Notes: a model not told the origin generated them from the sequence alone. A DNA stretch of 64,000 nt from Flavobacterium sp. IB48 (GCF_016405855.1 NZ_JAEFCA010000001.1:1-64000); one strand, 5' to 3'; positions 36,269 to 44,907 are shown, counted from the first letter of the stretch. Program-made: numbers and translations.

Positions 36269-37798
36269 TTAAGACACCACCTTATAAGTCGGATCTTCAA
36301 TAACATTAACATTTATAACTGCATCCGCATTTTTCAGTAATTGTCTGCAATCGGCACTTAAATGCTGCAACTCTACGGTTTTATTTAACTGATTGTATTT
36401 TTTGGTCAAATTGTTTAAAGCTTCAATCGCCGACATGTCTGAAACACGACTTTCTTTAAAATCTATTATAATATGATTAGGGTCGTTTTGTATATCAAAC
36501 TTCTCTAAAAAAGCACTGGTTGAACCAAAAAATAATGGTCCATAAATTTCGTAATGTTTTACTCCATTTTCATCGATATAATGTCTAGCGCGAATTCTTT
36601 TGGCACTTTCCCAAGCAAAAACCAAAGCAGAAATAATCACTCCAATTAAAACAGCCAACGCCAAATTATGCAATACAATTGTAATTACAGCGACTAGAAT
36701 TCCAACAAAAATATCATGTTTTGGCATTTTATTTATAATCCTAAAACTTGCCCATTCAAAAGTGGTAATAGCAACCATCATCATCACTCCTACTAGAGCC
36801 GCCATTGGCAATTTTCCAATTACGGGAGCACCAAAAAGGATAATCATTAAAATAGTCAAAGCACCAATAATTCCAGAAAGCCTGGCTCTAGAACCAGCTC
36901 CAAGATTTACTAATGTTTGCGCTATCATTGGGCAACCGCCCATTCCGTAGAAAAACCCATTTAAAATGTTTGAGCTTCCTTGTGCAATACATTCTCTATT
37001 GCTATTTCCTCTTGTTCCAGTAATTTCATCAACTAAATTCAGCGTCAATAAACCTTCTGTTAAACCAACAGCAGCGACAATTACAGAATAAGGAAAAATT
37101 ACTTTTAAAGTTTCAAAAGAAAACGGAATATTCGGAATATGAAATGGAGGAAATCCGCCTTGAACCGAAGCGATATCTTCAACTGTTTTGGTTTCAATAT
37201 TAAAAATAATTACGATTGCAAAAACAACCATAATAGCTACTAAAGATGCTGGAACCGCTTTTGTAATCTTCGGAAAAATTAAAACAATCGCAATGGTTAA
37301 AGCGACCAAACCAAGCATAATATATAAAGGAGTTCCCTGAAGCCAAGAAACCTGACCGTTAACGACCGTTTTAAACTGCTCCAATTGCGACATAAAAATC
37401 ACAACTGCCAAACCGTTTACAAAACCAAACATTACGGGCTGCGGAACCAATCTAATAAATTTTCCGAGTTTAAAAAGTCCGATACAAATCTGGACAACAC
37501 CGCCGAGAGCTACGGCCGCAAAAACATATTCTATTCCGTGCGATTTCATCAAGGCGATTAAAACAATCACGGTAGCTCCTGCTCCGCCAGAAATCATTCC
37601 TGGTCTTCCTCCAAAAATTGCCGTAACTAAACCTGCAATAAAAGCGGCGTACAACCCAACTAAAGGCGGAAATCCTGCTAAAATAGCAAACGACAGCGAT
37701 TCTGGAATCATCGTCATTGCTACAGTTAAACCAGCTAAAATTTCGTTTTTGTAATTGACTTTCTGGCTAAAATCGAAGAGTTGGAATGTTTTTTTCAT
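36269..37798 (-). CDS. SulP-family anion transporter with STAS domain
   Basis: A 509-aa membrane transporter. About eleven transmembrane segments span residues 15-400, starting with the SulP motif NEILAGLTVAMTMIPESLSFA. The conserved GGCPMIAQTLVNLGAGSRAR loop is present. The C-terminal cytosolic STAS domain covers about residues 420-509. SulP proteins carry sulfate, bicarbonate or other anions; the substrate cannot be assigned. No sulfate-assimilation or carbonic-anhydrase gene lies nearby to guide the choice. Confidence 0.92.
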   Translation of the reverse strand: MKKTFQLFDFSQKVNYKNEILAGLTVAMTMIPESLSFAILAGFPPLVGLYAAFIAGLVTAIFGGRPGMISGGAGATVIVLIALMKSHGIEYVFAAVALGGVVQICIGLFKLGKFIRLVPQPVMFGFVNGLAVVIFMSQLEQFKTVVNGQVSWLQGTPLYIMLGLVALTIAIVLIFPKITKAVPASLVAIMVVFAIVIIFNIETKTVEDIASVQGGFPPFHIPNIPFSFETLKVIFPYSVIVAAVGLTEGLLTLNLVDEITGTRGNSNRECIAQGSSNILNGFFYGMGGCPMIAQTLVNLGAGSRARLSGIIGALTILMIILFGAPVIGKLPMAALVGVMMMVAITTFEWASFRIINKMPKHDIFVGILVAVITIVLHNLALAVLIGVIISALVFAWESAKRIRARHYIDENGVKHYEIYGPLFFGSTSAFLEKFDIQNDPNHIIIDFKESRVSDMSAIEALNNLTKKYNQLNKTVELQHLSADCRQLLKNADAVINVNVIEDPTYKVVS

Positions 37799-38039
37799 GG
37801 CGCAAAATTAAAAAAATAATACGCAAAAAAAGAACAAACCTTTTACTCAATAAAAAGCAACAGAAAGCCCTAATAAGGAATAAACAGCTAAATTAGAATA
37901 ACTGTGTGAGAAGAAAAAGAAAAAGAGAAAGTATAAAACTTATCATTTCAGTATTATTTTTGGAATTAAAATATTACGCAAAATACTTACAAAAAAAGCA
38001 AATACGGTAGCGTATTTACACCTGATTTAAAATGCAAAA
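37799..38039. other. intergenic, no gene seen
   Basis: The AT-rich upstream region of the SulP gene; nothing else was recognised. Confidence 0.4.
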
Positions 38040-38285
38040 TTATTCCAATCGCACACAAGTATAACCCAAACCACTTACGTGATTCATTACACTATTACAC
38101 TGCAAATCAAAACCTTCAACTCTCAATATCTTATCGCAATCTTCCAAATCAAAATTGATTTTGTAATTTGGAAATTGATTTTGCATCACTGCAATTATGT
38201 AATCTCCATCAGATTTTTTCTGAACATTGGTTTTAAAAATCTCTACTATCATCTCTGCTTCTTTTAATTCTTTTAACTTGTACAT
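38040..38285 (-). CDS. hypothetical protein, about 81 aa
   Basis: Not firmly recognised. The second half, FDLEDCDKILRVEG ... VMNHVSGLGYTCVRLE, has the beta-alpha-beta feel of a small ferredoxin-like/HMA fold, but without a CxxC metal motif. The frame runs to 38363, inside the upstream gene. The likely start is the Met at 38285, directly after the upstream stop; the Met at 38252 (MIVEIFKTNV) is an alternative. It is probably translated from the same mRNA as the outer-membrane protein. Confidence 0.6.
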   Translation of the reverse strand: MYKLKELKEAEMIVEIFKTNVQKKSDGDYIIAVMQNQFPNYKINFDLEDCDKILRVEGFDLQCNSVMNHVSGLGYTCVRLE

Positions 38286-38286
38286 T

Positions 38287-39276
38287 TTACTTTCGATTAA
38301 AAAGGTTATATGAAACTCCAAATCTAAAATACCCTTGCGCATCTTCTTTCTGATCGTAAACATAACGGTTGGTTCGCTCTCCTTTTTCTGTTAGTCTCGC
38401 ACTTACAACATTGTTTACGCCTCCTTTTACAAATGCAATCAGTTTAGGAGTAAAACTGTATTCATAAGTAATTCCAGATTTTAATTCTAACTGATTCAGC
38501 TCGTAAACGCCTCTCAAATTTTGGTTATCTAAATTCAAGTAAAAACTTTCTGTGTTTAACTCGGTTCCCAACGAAATTCTTCCGTTTTCTAACAATTCTC
38601 TTCTAAATAATATACGCTGAGGCAAAATAAAGTCCATATCCCATTTCGATTGTTTGAGTTTATGGTTTATAGAAAAAAGCGGCGTAACAGGTACAATCGA
38701 TGATGGATCGAGCAATACTAGAGCCCCAGCGGTAATGGTGGTTGAAGGTGTTCTTTTTAGCACTAAAACTGCCGATGCAAAACCTTTCAACCTTTGTAAT
38801 TTTTTTTCGTCTCCGTCAATCGTTGCTGTTGCGTTGTAAATGACTGGTTTCTTAAAAAGTGTCGACATGTAAGTTGCTGTCAATGCTCCTGCCCAAAAAT
38901 GAAATTCCTGATATTCTTTTGTATACGTTTCATTGGTTTGATAATTATAAATATCTCCAAAACCAAAATTTTCATATTTATAGCGAAGCGAAGTCGTTAA
39001 AACCAGTTTCTTAGATTTTGAAGCGTAAAACGGAAGATTGAAAGCCGCTTTGAAACGATTGTGATCTTCAATTCTTCCTTTTTCATATTTATTTCCAAAC
39101 AATCTTGAATCGTAATTTGATGGTCCTAAAGCTTCATATTGAACATCAAAAGTTCGTGTGTTTGGAAATTTATCAACCACGGCTTTTGCAAAGGTTTTTA
39201 CGCCTGGCTCCTTTTCTTGAGCTATTACTTGTAAAGTGGAAAAAACAAACACAAAAGACATGATTTTAGATTTCAT
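38287..39276 (-). CDS. DUF6268-type outer-membrane beta-barrel protein
   Basis: A 329-aa protein with a signal peptide (residues 1-19, ending TLQVIAQ). A succession of amphipathic strands ends in YFRFGVSYNLFNRK, a typical outer-membrane barrel terminus. The family assignment to DUF6268 is from overall pattern only. The gene is divergent from a LytS/LytTR two-component system, and a symmetric site lies between them at 39356-39400, so it may be their target. Confidence 0.7.
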   Translation of the reverse strand: MKSKIMSFVFVFSTLQVIAQEKEPGVKTFAKAVVDKFPNTRTFDVQYEALGPSNYDSRLFGNKYEKGRIEDHNRFKAAFNLPFYASKSKKLVLTTSLRYKYENFGFGDIYNYQTNETYTKEYQEFHFWAGALTATYMSTLFKKPVIYNATATIDGDEKKLQRLKGFASAVLVLKRTPSTTITAGALVLLDPSSIVPVTPLFSINHKLKQSKWDMDFILPQRILFRRELLENGRISLGTELNTESFYLNLDNQNLRGVYELNQLELKSGITYEYSFTPKLIAFVKGGVNNVVSARLTEKGERTNRYVYDQKEDAQGYFRFGVSYNLFNRK

Positions 39277-39319
39277 AAATTAGAATAAATTATTTCGGGG
39301 TATAGATAAAATTTGAATC

Positions 39320-39327
39320 CAAAAGTA
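39320..39327 (-). promoter_or_regulatory. -7 box of the outer-membrane protein gene
   Basis: TACTTTTG on the minus strand, exact TAnnTTTG. A TTG lies 24 bp upstream. The start codon is 43 bp downstream. Confidence 0.45.
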
Positions 39328-39355
39328 ATTGACATGTCTCTCTTTTTATAGCAAT

Positions 39356-39400
39356 TTTATACCAGTGGCGTATGATTTATACGAATGGCGTTGGTATAAA
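39356..39400. promoter_or_regulatory. candidate LytTR-type operator
   Basis: Two direct copies of TGGCGT (39366-39371 and 39386-39391), 20 bp apart, lie inside an inverted frame TTATACCA ... TGGTATAA with CGTAT/ATACG in the middle. Direct repeats two helical turns apart are the usual recognition pattern of LytTR-domain regulators. The site is upstream of both divergent promoters (39320-39327 minus; 39439-39446 plus). Confidence 0.4.
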
Positions 39401-39438
39401 TTATTGCTTTCAAATGATTATAAACTATACGATTATAG

Positions 39439-39446
39439 TATTTTTG
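39439..39446 (+). promoter_or_regulatory. -7 box of the histidine kinase gene
   Basis: TATTTTTG, exact TAnnTTTG, 5 bp before the ATG at 39452. It implies a leaderless or nearly leaderless transcript. There is no good -33 element; activation from the site at 39356-39400 could compensate. Confidence 0.4.
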
Positions 39447-39451
39447 CCGTT

Positions 39452-40447
39452 ATGACAATTACAAAAATCTATCAAAACTTTTTTCTGCGAAATCTTCTCG
39501 TAAATGCACTTGTCTACTTAGTCATTCTGGCCTGCGTTTACGACGAAATAAAACTAGACGGACACAGCTGGTCGTATATTCTGAGCAAAATAGCTGTAGG
39601 TTATTTTCCGTGTATTGTTTGGATTACGATTTTCAATATTTGCATTATCAAACCTTTTCTGTTTCATAAAAAGTTTAAAATCTTCTTTACGCTTCTTGCC
39701 GTTTATTGGACTGGTTTTTACTTTTTTATGAACTGGTTTTTCCCACTTGTCGGATTAGGAAATTTTAAGACACTCCAAATTTTATCGCTTATTATAAACG
39801 GTTCTTTCTTTTATTTTCTTCATATTGTCATTACCAAAAAAATGAGTCAGGCCGATAAAGACATCATGAATTTTAAGTCTGAACTTTCGTTTTTAAAACA
39901 GCAATTGAATCCGCATTTTTTATTGAATGCAATGAATAATCTTTACGGAGAAGCCCTTGCAGAACCCGACAAAGTTCCTGATCGAATCTTGAATCTTTCA
40001 GACATGCTGCGCTATCAAATTGAAGCTTCTAAAAAAGATTTTGTTTTAATGGAAGAAGAAATCGCTTTCATAAAAAAATATATCGAATATTATACCTTTA
40101 GAAACGAAAGGCTCGCTGTAAAACAAAACATTGAAGGTGTGCACGATCAAATCGAGATTCCGCCTTTGTTCTTTCTGCCTTTGGTTGAAAACGCAGTAAA
40201 GTTTTCTGCCGAAACTCCAGAACCGTTTATTAATCTGGATTTGAAAGTGCGATGCCAAGGCGTGATTTTTACATTGAAAAACAATTATCTCGATTCGGGT
40301 TCGCGACTTTCGAGCACCGGAATCGGAATTGAGAATCTAAAAAGACGTTTGGAAGTTTACGGCCTAAAACACAATTTGAGCTGTAAAAAAGAGAAAAATA
40401 TGTTTACCGTAAAACTAACCATATGGCACTTACCTACCGCTGTCTAA
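39452..40447 (+). CDS. LytS-type membrane histidine kinase
   Basis: A 331-aa sensor kinase of the His_kinase (PF06580) class. Four transmembrane helices span residues 15-125. The phosphoacceptor is H155 in QLNPHFLLNAMNN, and the ATP-binding part includes PLFFLPLVENAVKF and STGIGIENLKRRLEVYG. There is no large extracytoplasmic sensor, so the signal is probably sensed in the membrane. The frame opens earlier at a TTG (39329), but the ATG at 39452 begins the conserved part. The 3' end overlaps the response-regulator gene by 25 bp. Confidence 0.9.
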   Translation: MTITKIYQNFFLRNLLVNALVYLVILACVYDEIKLDGHSWSYILSKIAVGYFPCIVWITIFNICIIKPFLFHKKFKIFFTLLAVYWTGFYFFMNWFFPLVGLGNFKTLQILSLIINGSFFYFLHIVITKKMSQADKDIMNFKSELSFLKQQLNPHFLLNAMNNLYGEALAEPDKVPDRILNLSDMLRYQIEASKKDFVLMEEEIAFIKKYIEYYTFRNERLAVKQNIEGVHDQIEIPPLFFLPLVENAVKFSAETPEPFINLDLKVRCQGVIFTLKNNYLDSGSRLSSTGIGIENLKRRLEVYGLKHNLSCKKEKNMFTVKLTIWHLPTAV

Positions 40448-41136
40448 TAATTGATGACGAATCGCCGGCGCACAAAGCCTTGATTTCGCACATTTCTAAA
40501 TTTGACGAACTGGAACATTCTGGAAGCGCTTTTAATGGTATGGAAGCCATAAAATTGCTCAACGAAAACCAGTACGATATTATTTTTCTAGACATTAATA
40601 TGCCTGTAATTTCGGGTGTAGAATTAATGGAACTGCAACCCAATCGTCCGATTACGATTGTAACAACGGCTTATTCAGATTTTGCCCTTTCGGCTTACCA
40701 AAACGATGCGATTGATTATTTACTAAAACCTATTTCGTTTGATAAATTCTCAAAAGCAATAGAAAAAGCCAAAACATATCATTCTGGAAATAACCTAAAA
40801 AAAGAAAACAGCGACGACGAAAAAGTCCTTTCTTACCGCTCTAACGGGCAAATAATTGAAACGCCTCTTTCTGATATTTTATACATCGAAAGTCTCGGCA
40901 ATTACATGAAATTGTACAATTGCAAATTAAAATCTCCAATTGTCATTTACGGTTCGCTTGCAAGTATAAGTGCCGAAATTGATTGTGCTCATTTCCTTCA
41001 AGTGCACAGATCTTATATTGTAAATACCACTAAAATTACTGCTGTAACTGCCAAAAATCTTACAATGTCTAATGGCGATACTATTCCTGTGGGAAGGAAA
41101 TATCAGATTCTGCTAAATAATCTTCCGATTAGATAA
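40423..41136 (+). CDS. LytTR-family response regulator
   Basis: A 237-aa regulator. The receiver domain has D11/D12, phosphoacceptor D57 (IIFLDINMP), T-T at the switch position and K in YLLKPISF. The C-terminal LytTR DNA-binding domain has the ILYIESLGNYMKLY and FLQVHRSYIVNTTKI signatures. It is the partner of the overlapping histidine kinase. The likely target is the symmetric site at 39356-39400, upstream of its own operon and of the outer-membrane protein gene. A terminator follows at 41167. Confidence 0.93.
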   Translation: MALTYRCLIIDDESPAHKALISHISKFDELEHSGSAFNGMEAIKLLNENQYDIIFLDINMPVISGVELMELQPNRPITIVTTAYSDFALSAYQNDAIDYLLKPISFDKFSKAIEKAKTYHSGNNLKKENSDDEKVLSYRSNGQIIETPLSDILYIESLGNYMKLYNCKLKSPIVIYGSLASISAEIDCAHFLQVHRSYIVNTTKITAVTAKNLTMSNGDTIPVGRKYQILLNNLPIR

Positions 41137-41166
41137 TTTGTCAATTTGGATAATTAGATAATTTTT

Positions 41167-41203
41167 GAAAAGCTCAACTTTTTTAGGTTGGGCTTTTTTG
41201 TTT
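41167..41203 (+). terminator. terminator of the two-component operon
   Basis: AAAAGCTCAAC pairs with GTTGGGCTTTT, followed by a T-run. It separates the regulator genes from the Thoeris operon. Confidence 0.82.
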
Positions 41204-41233
41204 TTTGATAGTCTGTAAAATGAGTAAAACTAC

Positions 41234-41266
41234 TTGGTGGTGAGTTTTTATTTATTGGTATAATTG
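41234..41266 (+). promoter_or_regulatory. candidate Thoeris promoter
   Basis: TTG at 41234-41236, a 22-bp spacer, then TATAATTG at 41259-41266, one base from TAnnTTTG. It would give a leader of about 100 nt containing the palindrome at 41287-41304. Confidence 0.35.
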
Positions 41267-41286
41267 TTTGGAAATAAAATTTTTAA

Positions 41287-41304
41287 GTTACGGTTTTCCG
41301 TAAC
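41287..41304. promoter_or_regulatory. perfect palindrome in the Thoeris leader
   Basis: GTTACGG-TTTT-CCGTAAC, perfect 7-bp arms, 72 bp before the ThsA start codon. It could be a repressor operator or an mRNA stem-loop. It is the only short perfect palindrome noticed in the stretch between terminator and thsA. Confidence 0.4.
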
Positions 41305-41375
41305 ATTAGAACTAAAAAAAAAATAAAATTTGTTTTCTCATAAATAATTAGTTAAAAACCAAAAAGTAAGATACT

Positions 41376-42815
41376 ATGAATTTTAACACTCCCGAAATAA
41401 ATGGGTTTATAAATGATTATGTTAGCAAACTACGTCAAGGCACAGCAACTATATTTGTTGGAGCGGGTATGTCTAAATCCGCAGGCTTTGTTGACTGGAA
41501 AGGTCTGTTAAGAGATTTAGCAACAGAACTAGGGCTAGAAATTGATGAAGAACCTGATTTAATTTCTATTGCGCAGTTTCACAAAAATAAAAATAATAAC
41601 AGGAATCGAATTGATGAAAAAATCGTAAATGAATTTATCGATGCTGATATTGAGACAGAAAACCATCGTATAATTGCTAGATTGCCTTTCAATACAATTT
41701 GGACAACAAATTATGACGATTTAATTGAAGATGCTCATGATAAAATACTAAAAAGAGTTGATATAAAAAGTGAAGTAGACGATTTATTTATTAATAAAGA
41801 TAATAGGGCCTGTACATTATATAAAATGCATGGTGATAAAGATAAACCCTCTAAAGCAATTTTATTAAAAGAAGATTACGAAAAATATTATTATACTCAT
41901 GAGCCATTCGTATCAATTCTAAATTCTGAATTAATTACTAAATCATTTTTATTTATAGGATTTAGCTTTACGGATCCAAATATAAATTACGTTTTTGGTA
42001 GATTAACGCATCGATATAGTGATAGAAGCAAAGATCATTATTGTATAATGAAGAGAACATCTTTGAGCGATTGGAACAATAATGAAGTTAAATTTCAATA
42101 TGAAAAAATAAAACAAGATTTGTTTATCAAAGAACTTGCTCGCTATAAAGTACAAACAATTTTTATTGAAAACTATAATGAATTAACTTCAATACTACAA
42201 GAAATTGAAAAAAGATATAATTCACATTCCATCTTTATTTCAGGAAGCGCTCAAGAATATGGAGATTTTACTCCCCTTGAAGCGCAAAATTTCATACATC
42301 TACTTTCAAAAGAAATTATTAAAGCAAATTTAAGAGTTGTGAATGGTTTTGGACTTGGCGTAGGCAGTGCAATAATAAATGGTGCACTCGATGCTATTTA
42401 TTCAAATCCAAAAAAATATACAGAAAATCAATTGTTATTAAAACCTTTTCCGCAATTCCAATCAGGTGGAAAGACATTAGACCAGCTTCGGGAAGAATAT
42501 CGGTACAATATGATTTCCCAAGCAGGTATTATACTTATAATCTTTGGAAATAAACAAATTGATAATGACATTCTAAATGCAGATGGCGTTAAAAAAGAAT
42601 TTGAAATAGCCATGTCGAAAGGTTTAATACCTATTCCCATTCACTATACTGGCTATATCGCTAAAGAAATTTTTGAAGAAATATCTAATCAATTTGATAA
42701 ATATCATTTATCTGAAGAGATATTTAATGATATAAAAAAAATTAAAATTGAAAAAGACAACTTAGAAAATGCTGCAATTAAGATAGTTTCAATCATCAAA
42801 AAAATAATAAAATAA
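41376..42815 (+). CDS. thsA: ThsA, Thoeris effector (SIR2-SLOG NADase)
   Basis: A 479-aa anti-phage effector. Residues 1-280 are a SIR2-type NADase domain with nucleotide loop IFVGAGMSKSAGF, N112 in TTNYDDLIE and H152 in KMHGD, the pair required for NAD+ cleavage in characterised ThsA. Residues 285-479 are a SLOG (STALD) sensor domain: SIFISGSAQEYGDF, the glycine-rich NGFGLGVGSAI at 323-333, EYRYNM around R376 and GVKKEFEIA. On phage infection the TIR partners make a cyclic ADP-ribose isomer that binds SLOG, and ThsA then depletes NAD+ (known mechanism). The gene shares one base with the next start codon. Confidence 0.92.
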   Translation: MNFNTPEINGFINDYVSKLRQGTATIFVGAGMSKSAGFVDWKGLLRDLATELGLEIDEEPDLISIAQFHKNKNNNRNRIDEKIVNEFIDADIETENHRIIARLPFNTIWTTNYDDLIEDAHDKILKRVDIKSEVDDLFINKDNRACTLYKMHGDKDKPSKAILLKEDYEKYYYTHEPFVSILNSELITKSFLFIGFSFTDPNINYVFGRLTHRYSDRSKDHYCIMKRTSLSDWNNNEVKFQYEKIKQDLFIKELARYKVQTIFIENYNELTSILQEIEKRYNSHSIFISGSAQEYGDFTPLEAQNFIHLLSKEIIKANLRVVNGFGLGVGSAIINGALDAIYSNPKKYTENQLLLKPFPQFQSGGKTLDQLREEYRYNMISQAGIILIIFGNKQIDNDILNADGVKKEFEIAMSKGLIPIPIHYTGYIAKEIFEEISNQFDKYHLSEEIFNDIKKIKIEKDNLENAAIKIVSIIKKIIK

Positions 42816-43507
42816 TGGGAAGAAAAATTTTTGTTTCGTATAAATATGCTGATACCAGTGTAAAAGACTTAAATATTTATGAAGAAGATTTTTTTGGCAG
42901 AAAAATGAAGGTTCAGACCAAAGCTCGTCATTATGTTGATAAATTATCCCTAAAATTAGAATTAGGGGATAATATTTATAAAGGAGAAGATGATGGCGAA
43001 AGCTTAGCAAACTTTTCAGATGAACATATTGCTTCAAAGCTTAGAGATAAAATTTATGATAGTACAGTTACTATTGTCCTTGTTTCTAAGGGAATGAAAA
43101 ATATTTTTGAAACAGAAAAAAATCAGTGGATGCCTTGGGAAATTTCCTATTCTCTCAAAGAAATAACACGAAATGGCAGAACAAGTTGTTGCAATGGAAT
43201 GTTAGCTGTTGTATTACCAGATGAATGGGGTAGTTATGAATATTACATTACTAACAATTCTACTTGCAATTGTCGTTCATTAAATAGCGATTTCCTATTT
43301 AAAATATTGAGTGACAATATCTTAAACGAAAACAATCCAATTACAACCAAATGTAGTGATGGAAGCACAATTTATCATGGCGACAGTAGCTATATCCAAT
43401 CGATAAAATGGGAAGATTTTGTTGGCAATATAAAATACTATCTAGATAAGGCAATAGAAATTAGAGACAAAAAAGAAAACTATAATATAACCAAAAATTT
43501 AAGATAG
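42815..43507 (+). CDS. thsB: ThsB-1, TIR-like Thoeris sensor (DUF1863 type)
   Basis: A 230-aa TIR-like protein of the ThsB (DUF1863) kind. It opens with the first strand and loop, KIFVSYKYADTSV. It continues through strand VTIVLVSKGMK and the helix NQWMPWEISYS, where W108-E109 gives the likely catalytic Glu. The C-terminal half carries a Cys-rich insert (SCCNG ... TCNC). Known ThsB proteins sense infection and produce a cyclic ADP-ribose isomer that activates ThsA. The ATG overlaps the thsA stop codon (TAATG), so translation is coupled. Confidence 0.88.
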   Translation: MGRKIFVSYKYADTSVKDLNIYEEDFFGRKMKVQTKARHYVDKLSLKLELGDNIYKGEDDGESLANFSDEHIASKLRDKIYDSTVTIVLVSKGMKNIFETEKNQWMPWEISYSLKEITRNGRTSCCNGMLAVVLPDEWGSYEYYITNNSTCNCRSLNSDFLFKILSDNILNENNPITTKCSDGSTIYHGDSSYIQSIKWEDFVGNIKYYLDKAIEIRDKKENYNITKNLR

Positions 43508-43509
43508 AC

Positions 43510-44088
43510 ATGAGTTTTATTTCAGAATCACAACTTAGAAACCAAAGGCGATCTATAAAGACTTTTCAAAACTTAAGTGAAAGTTTAAAGTCTTACAAAA
43601 ATGAAAGTACTACTTACAAAACAAAAATATTTTTATCTCACAAACATGACGAAGGAGAAAAATTAGAAGGTGCTATTTCTTTATTAAAGAATTTCGGCGT
43701 AGATGTATATGTAGATTGGTTAGACGAAGGAATGCCTAAAAAAACTTCTGGACAAACTGCAGTAAGAATAAAGCAAAAAATTAAAGAAAATCATAAATTT
43801 ATACTATTAGCAACTGAAGAGGCAATTAATTCAAAATGGTGTAATTGGGAATTGGGTTTAGGTGATGCTGAAAAGTATATTGAACATATAGCCATTTTAC
43901 CTATTGAAAAAGATCACATTAGTTTTTCTGGCAACGAATATTTACAAATATACCCTTACATTTATCAAATAGATTATGCACAAACATTTAAAGGGATATA
44001 TCGATCGTCAGGAACTTACGTTGTTTATCCTGAAATAAATGGGAACAACAAGGTAATTCCTATATCTGAATGGTTAAGAAATAGATAA
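43510..44088 (+). CDS. thsB: ThsB-2, second TIR-domain Thoeris sensor
   Basis: A 192-aa protein with about 35 extra residues before a canonical TIR domain: KIFLSHKHDEGE (strand A and its loop), VDVYVDWLDEGMP, a helix rich in Lys, KFILLATEEAINSKWCNWELG with catalytic E114 after W113, and HIAILPIEKD. It resembles classical TIR domains more than ThsB-1 does, so the two are not simple duplicates. Only 2 bp separate it from ThsB-1. Multiple ThsB per ThsA are known in Thoeris and widen the range of phages detected. Confidence 0.87.
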   Translation: MSFISESQLRNQRRSIKTFQNLSESLKSYKNESTTYKTKIFLSHKHDEGEKLEGAISLLKNFGVDVYVDWLDEGMPKKTSGQTAVRIKQKIKENHKFILLATEEAINSKWCNWELGLGDAEKYIEHIAILPIEKDHISFSGNEYLQIYPYIYQIDYAQTFKGIYRSSGTYVVYPEINGNNKVIPISEWLRNR

Positions 44089-44120
44089 TTCGCAATACAA
44101 ATGCTCATAAATACAAACAA

Positions 44121-44152
44121 AAAAGAGACTTTCTTTTCCAAAAGTCTCTTTT
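44121..44152. terminator. bidirectional terminator, Thoeris / XRE gene
   Basis: AAAAGAGACTTT pairs with AAAGTCTCTTTT between the convergent thsB-2 and XRE genes. Confidence 0.85.
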
Positions 44153-44176
44153 CTATTTTTACAATATCCTATAAAA

Positions 44177-44578
44177 TTATTTCTCTTTCAACAACTTCTC
44201 CAAATACTCCACTTTCTCCTTCTCCGCCTGAACCAAACGCTCATAAAGTTCTACAACTTTATCTAGAGGATTAAATGAACAAGTATTATTTTGACCAAAT
44301 GCACCATTACTATTTGCAAAATTAGGTTCGTTAAAAGTATTAAAGTAATTGAATACTCCTTCATCACTAAAATTCTTAATAGTTTCTACAGAAACGCCTA
44401 AAGCTTCGGCAATTTTATTGAGTCTTTCGTCGTCAATGGTTTCGCTTCCTTCAAGAGTAGAAACATATTGCTGGCTCATGCCAAGGGCAATAGCTAGCGC
44501 TTCTTGTTTCATACCTCGAAACTCTCTAATTCGGCTAATGTTTCTGCCTATATGTTTTGGTTTTGTTGCTGTGCTCAT
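44177..44578 (-). CDS. XRE-family transcriptional regulator
   Basis: A 133-aa protein with a Cro/C1-type helix-turn-helix over residues 10-68 (GRNISRIREFRGMKQEALAI, then SQQYVSTLEGSE). A short low-complexity linker and a C-terminal coiled coil (VVELYERLVQAEKEKVEYLEKLL) for dimerisation follow. It converges on the Thoeris operon. It might regulate that operon, but such regulators are also common chromosomal genes, and the link is not shown by the sequence. Confidence 0.85.
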   Translation of the reverse strand: MSTATKPKHIGRNISRIREFRGMKQEALAIALGMSQQYVSTLEGSETIDDERLNKIAEALGVSVETIKNFSDEGVFNYFNTFNEPNFANSNGAFGQNNTCSFNPLDKVVELYERLVQAEKEKVEYLEKLLKEK

Positions 44579-44907
44579 AATTCAAAGATATTTAAAATTC
44601 TTTAAAGTTTTTTATTTCATTAAAACCTTTCTCTGCAAACAAAAGTATAACTTTTCGTACAATCTAAAAATAGATTAAAAATTTACTTTGTACTAAATCT
44701 AATACAATATCATAATCGCGAATCTCAATAATAATAAGCGGTTTCTGAATCTTAAAAATACATTTCCGAATTATTAGACAAGTGCTCACGTATTCAGGTT
44801 TGCGATTTTGTTAATTTTTTTCTTAAAAAAAATAGCGATTCCAGTAACTTTTCCTACTTAATTCTTTAAATTCGCGACAAACCAACCCCTAAGCTATTTA
44901 AAAACCA
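44579..44907. promoter_or_regulatory. divergent intergenic region with XRE promoter candidates
   Basis: On the minus strand TACTTTTG lies at 44647-44640 and TATCTTTG at 44590-44583, both exact TAnnTTTG. The second would start transcription almost at the ATG. No other feature is visible in these 329 bases. Confidence 0.4.

Noticed and set aside
38040..38363. Full 107-aa frame as the protein
   Set aside because: The first 26 codons lie inside the outer-membrane protein gene on the same strand; a start at 38285 or 38252 is more sensible.
41376..42815. Sirtuin-type protein deacetylase
   Set aside because: The zinc-binding Cys set of sirtuin deacetylases is absent, a SLOG domain is fused at the C-terminus, and TIR genes follow directly, all of which fit ThsA.
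44177..44578. XRE gene as a fourth Thoeris component
   Set aside because: It is convergent, behind a bidirectional terminator, and of a very common regulator type; there is no sequence evidence tying it to the operon.
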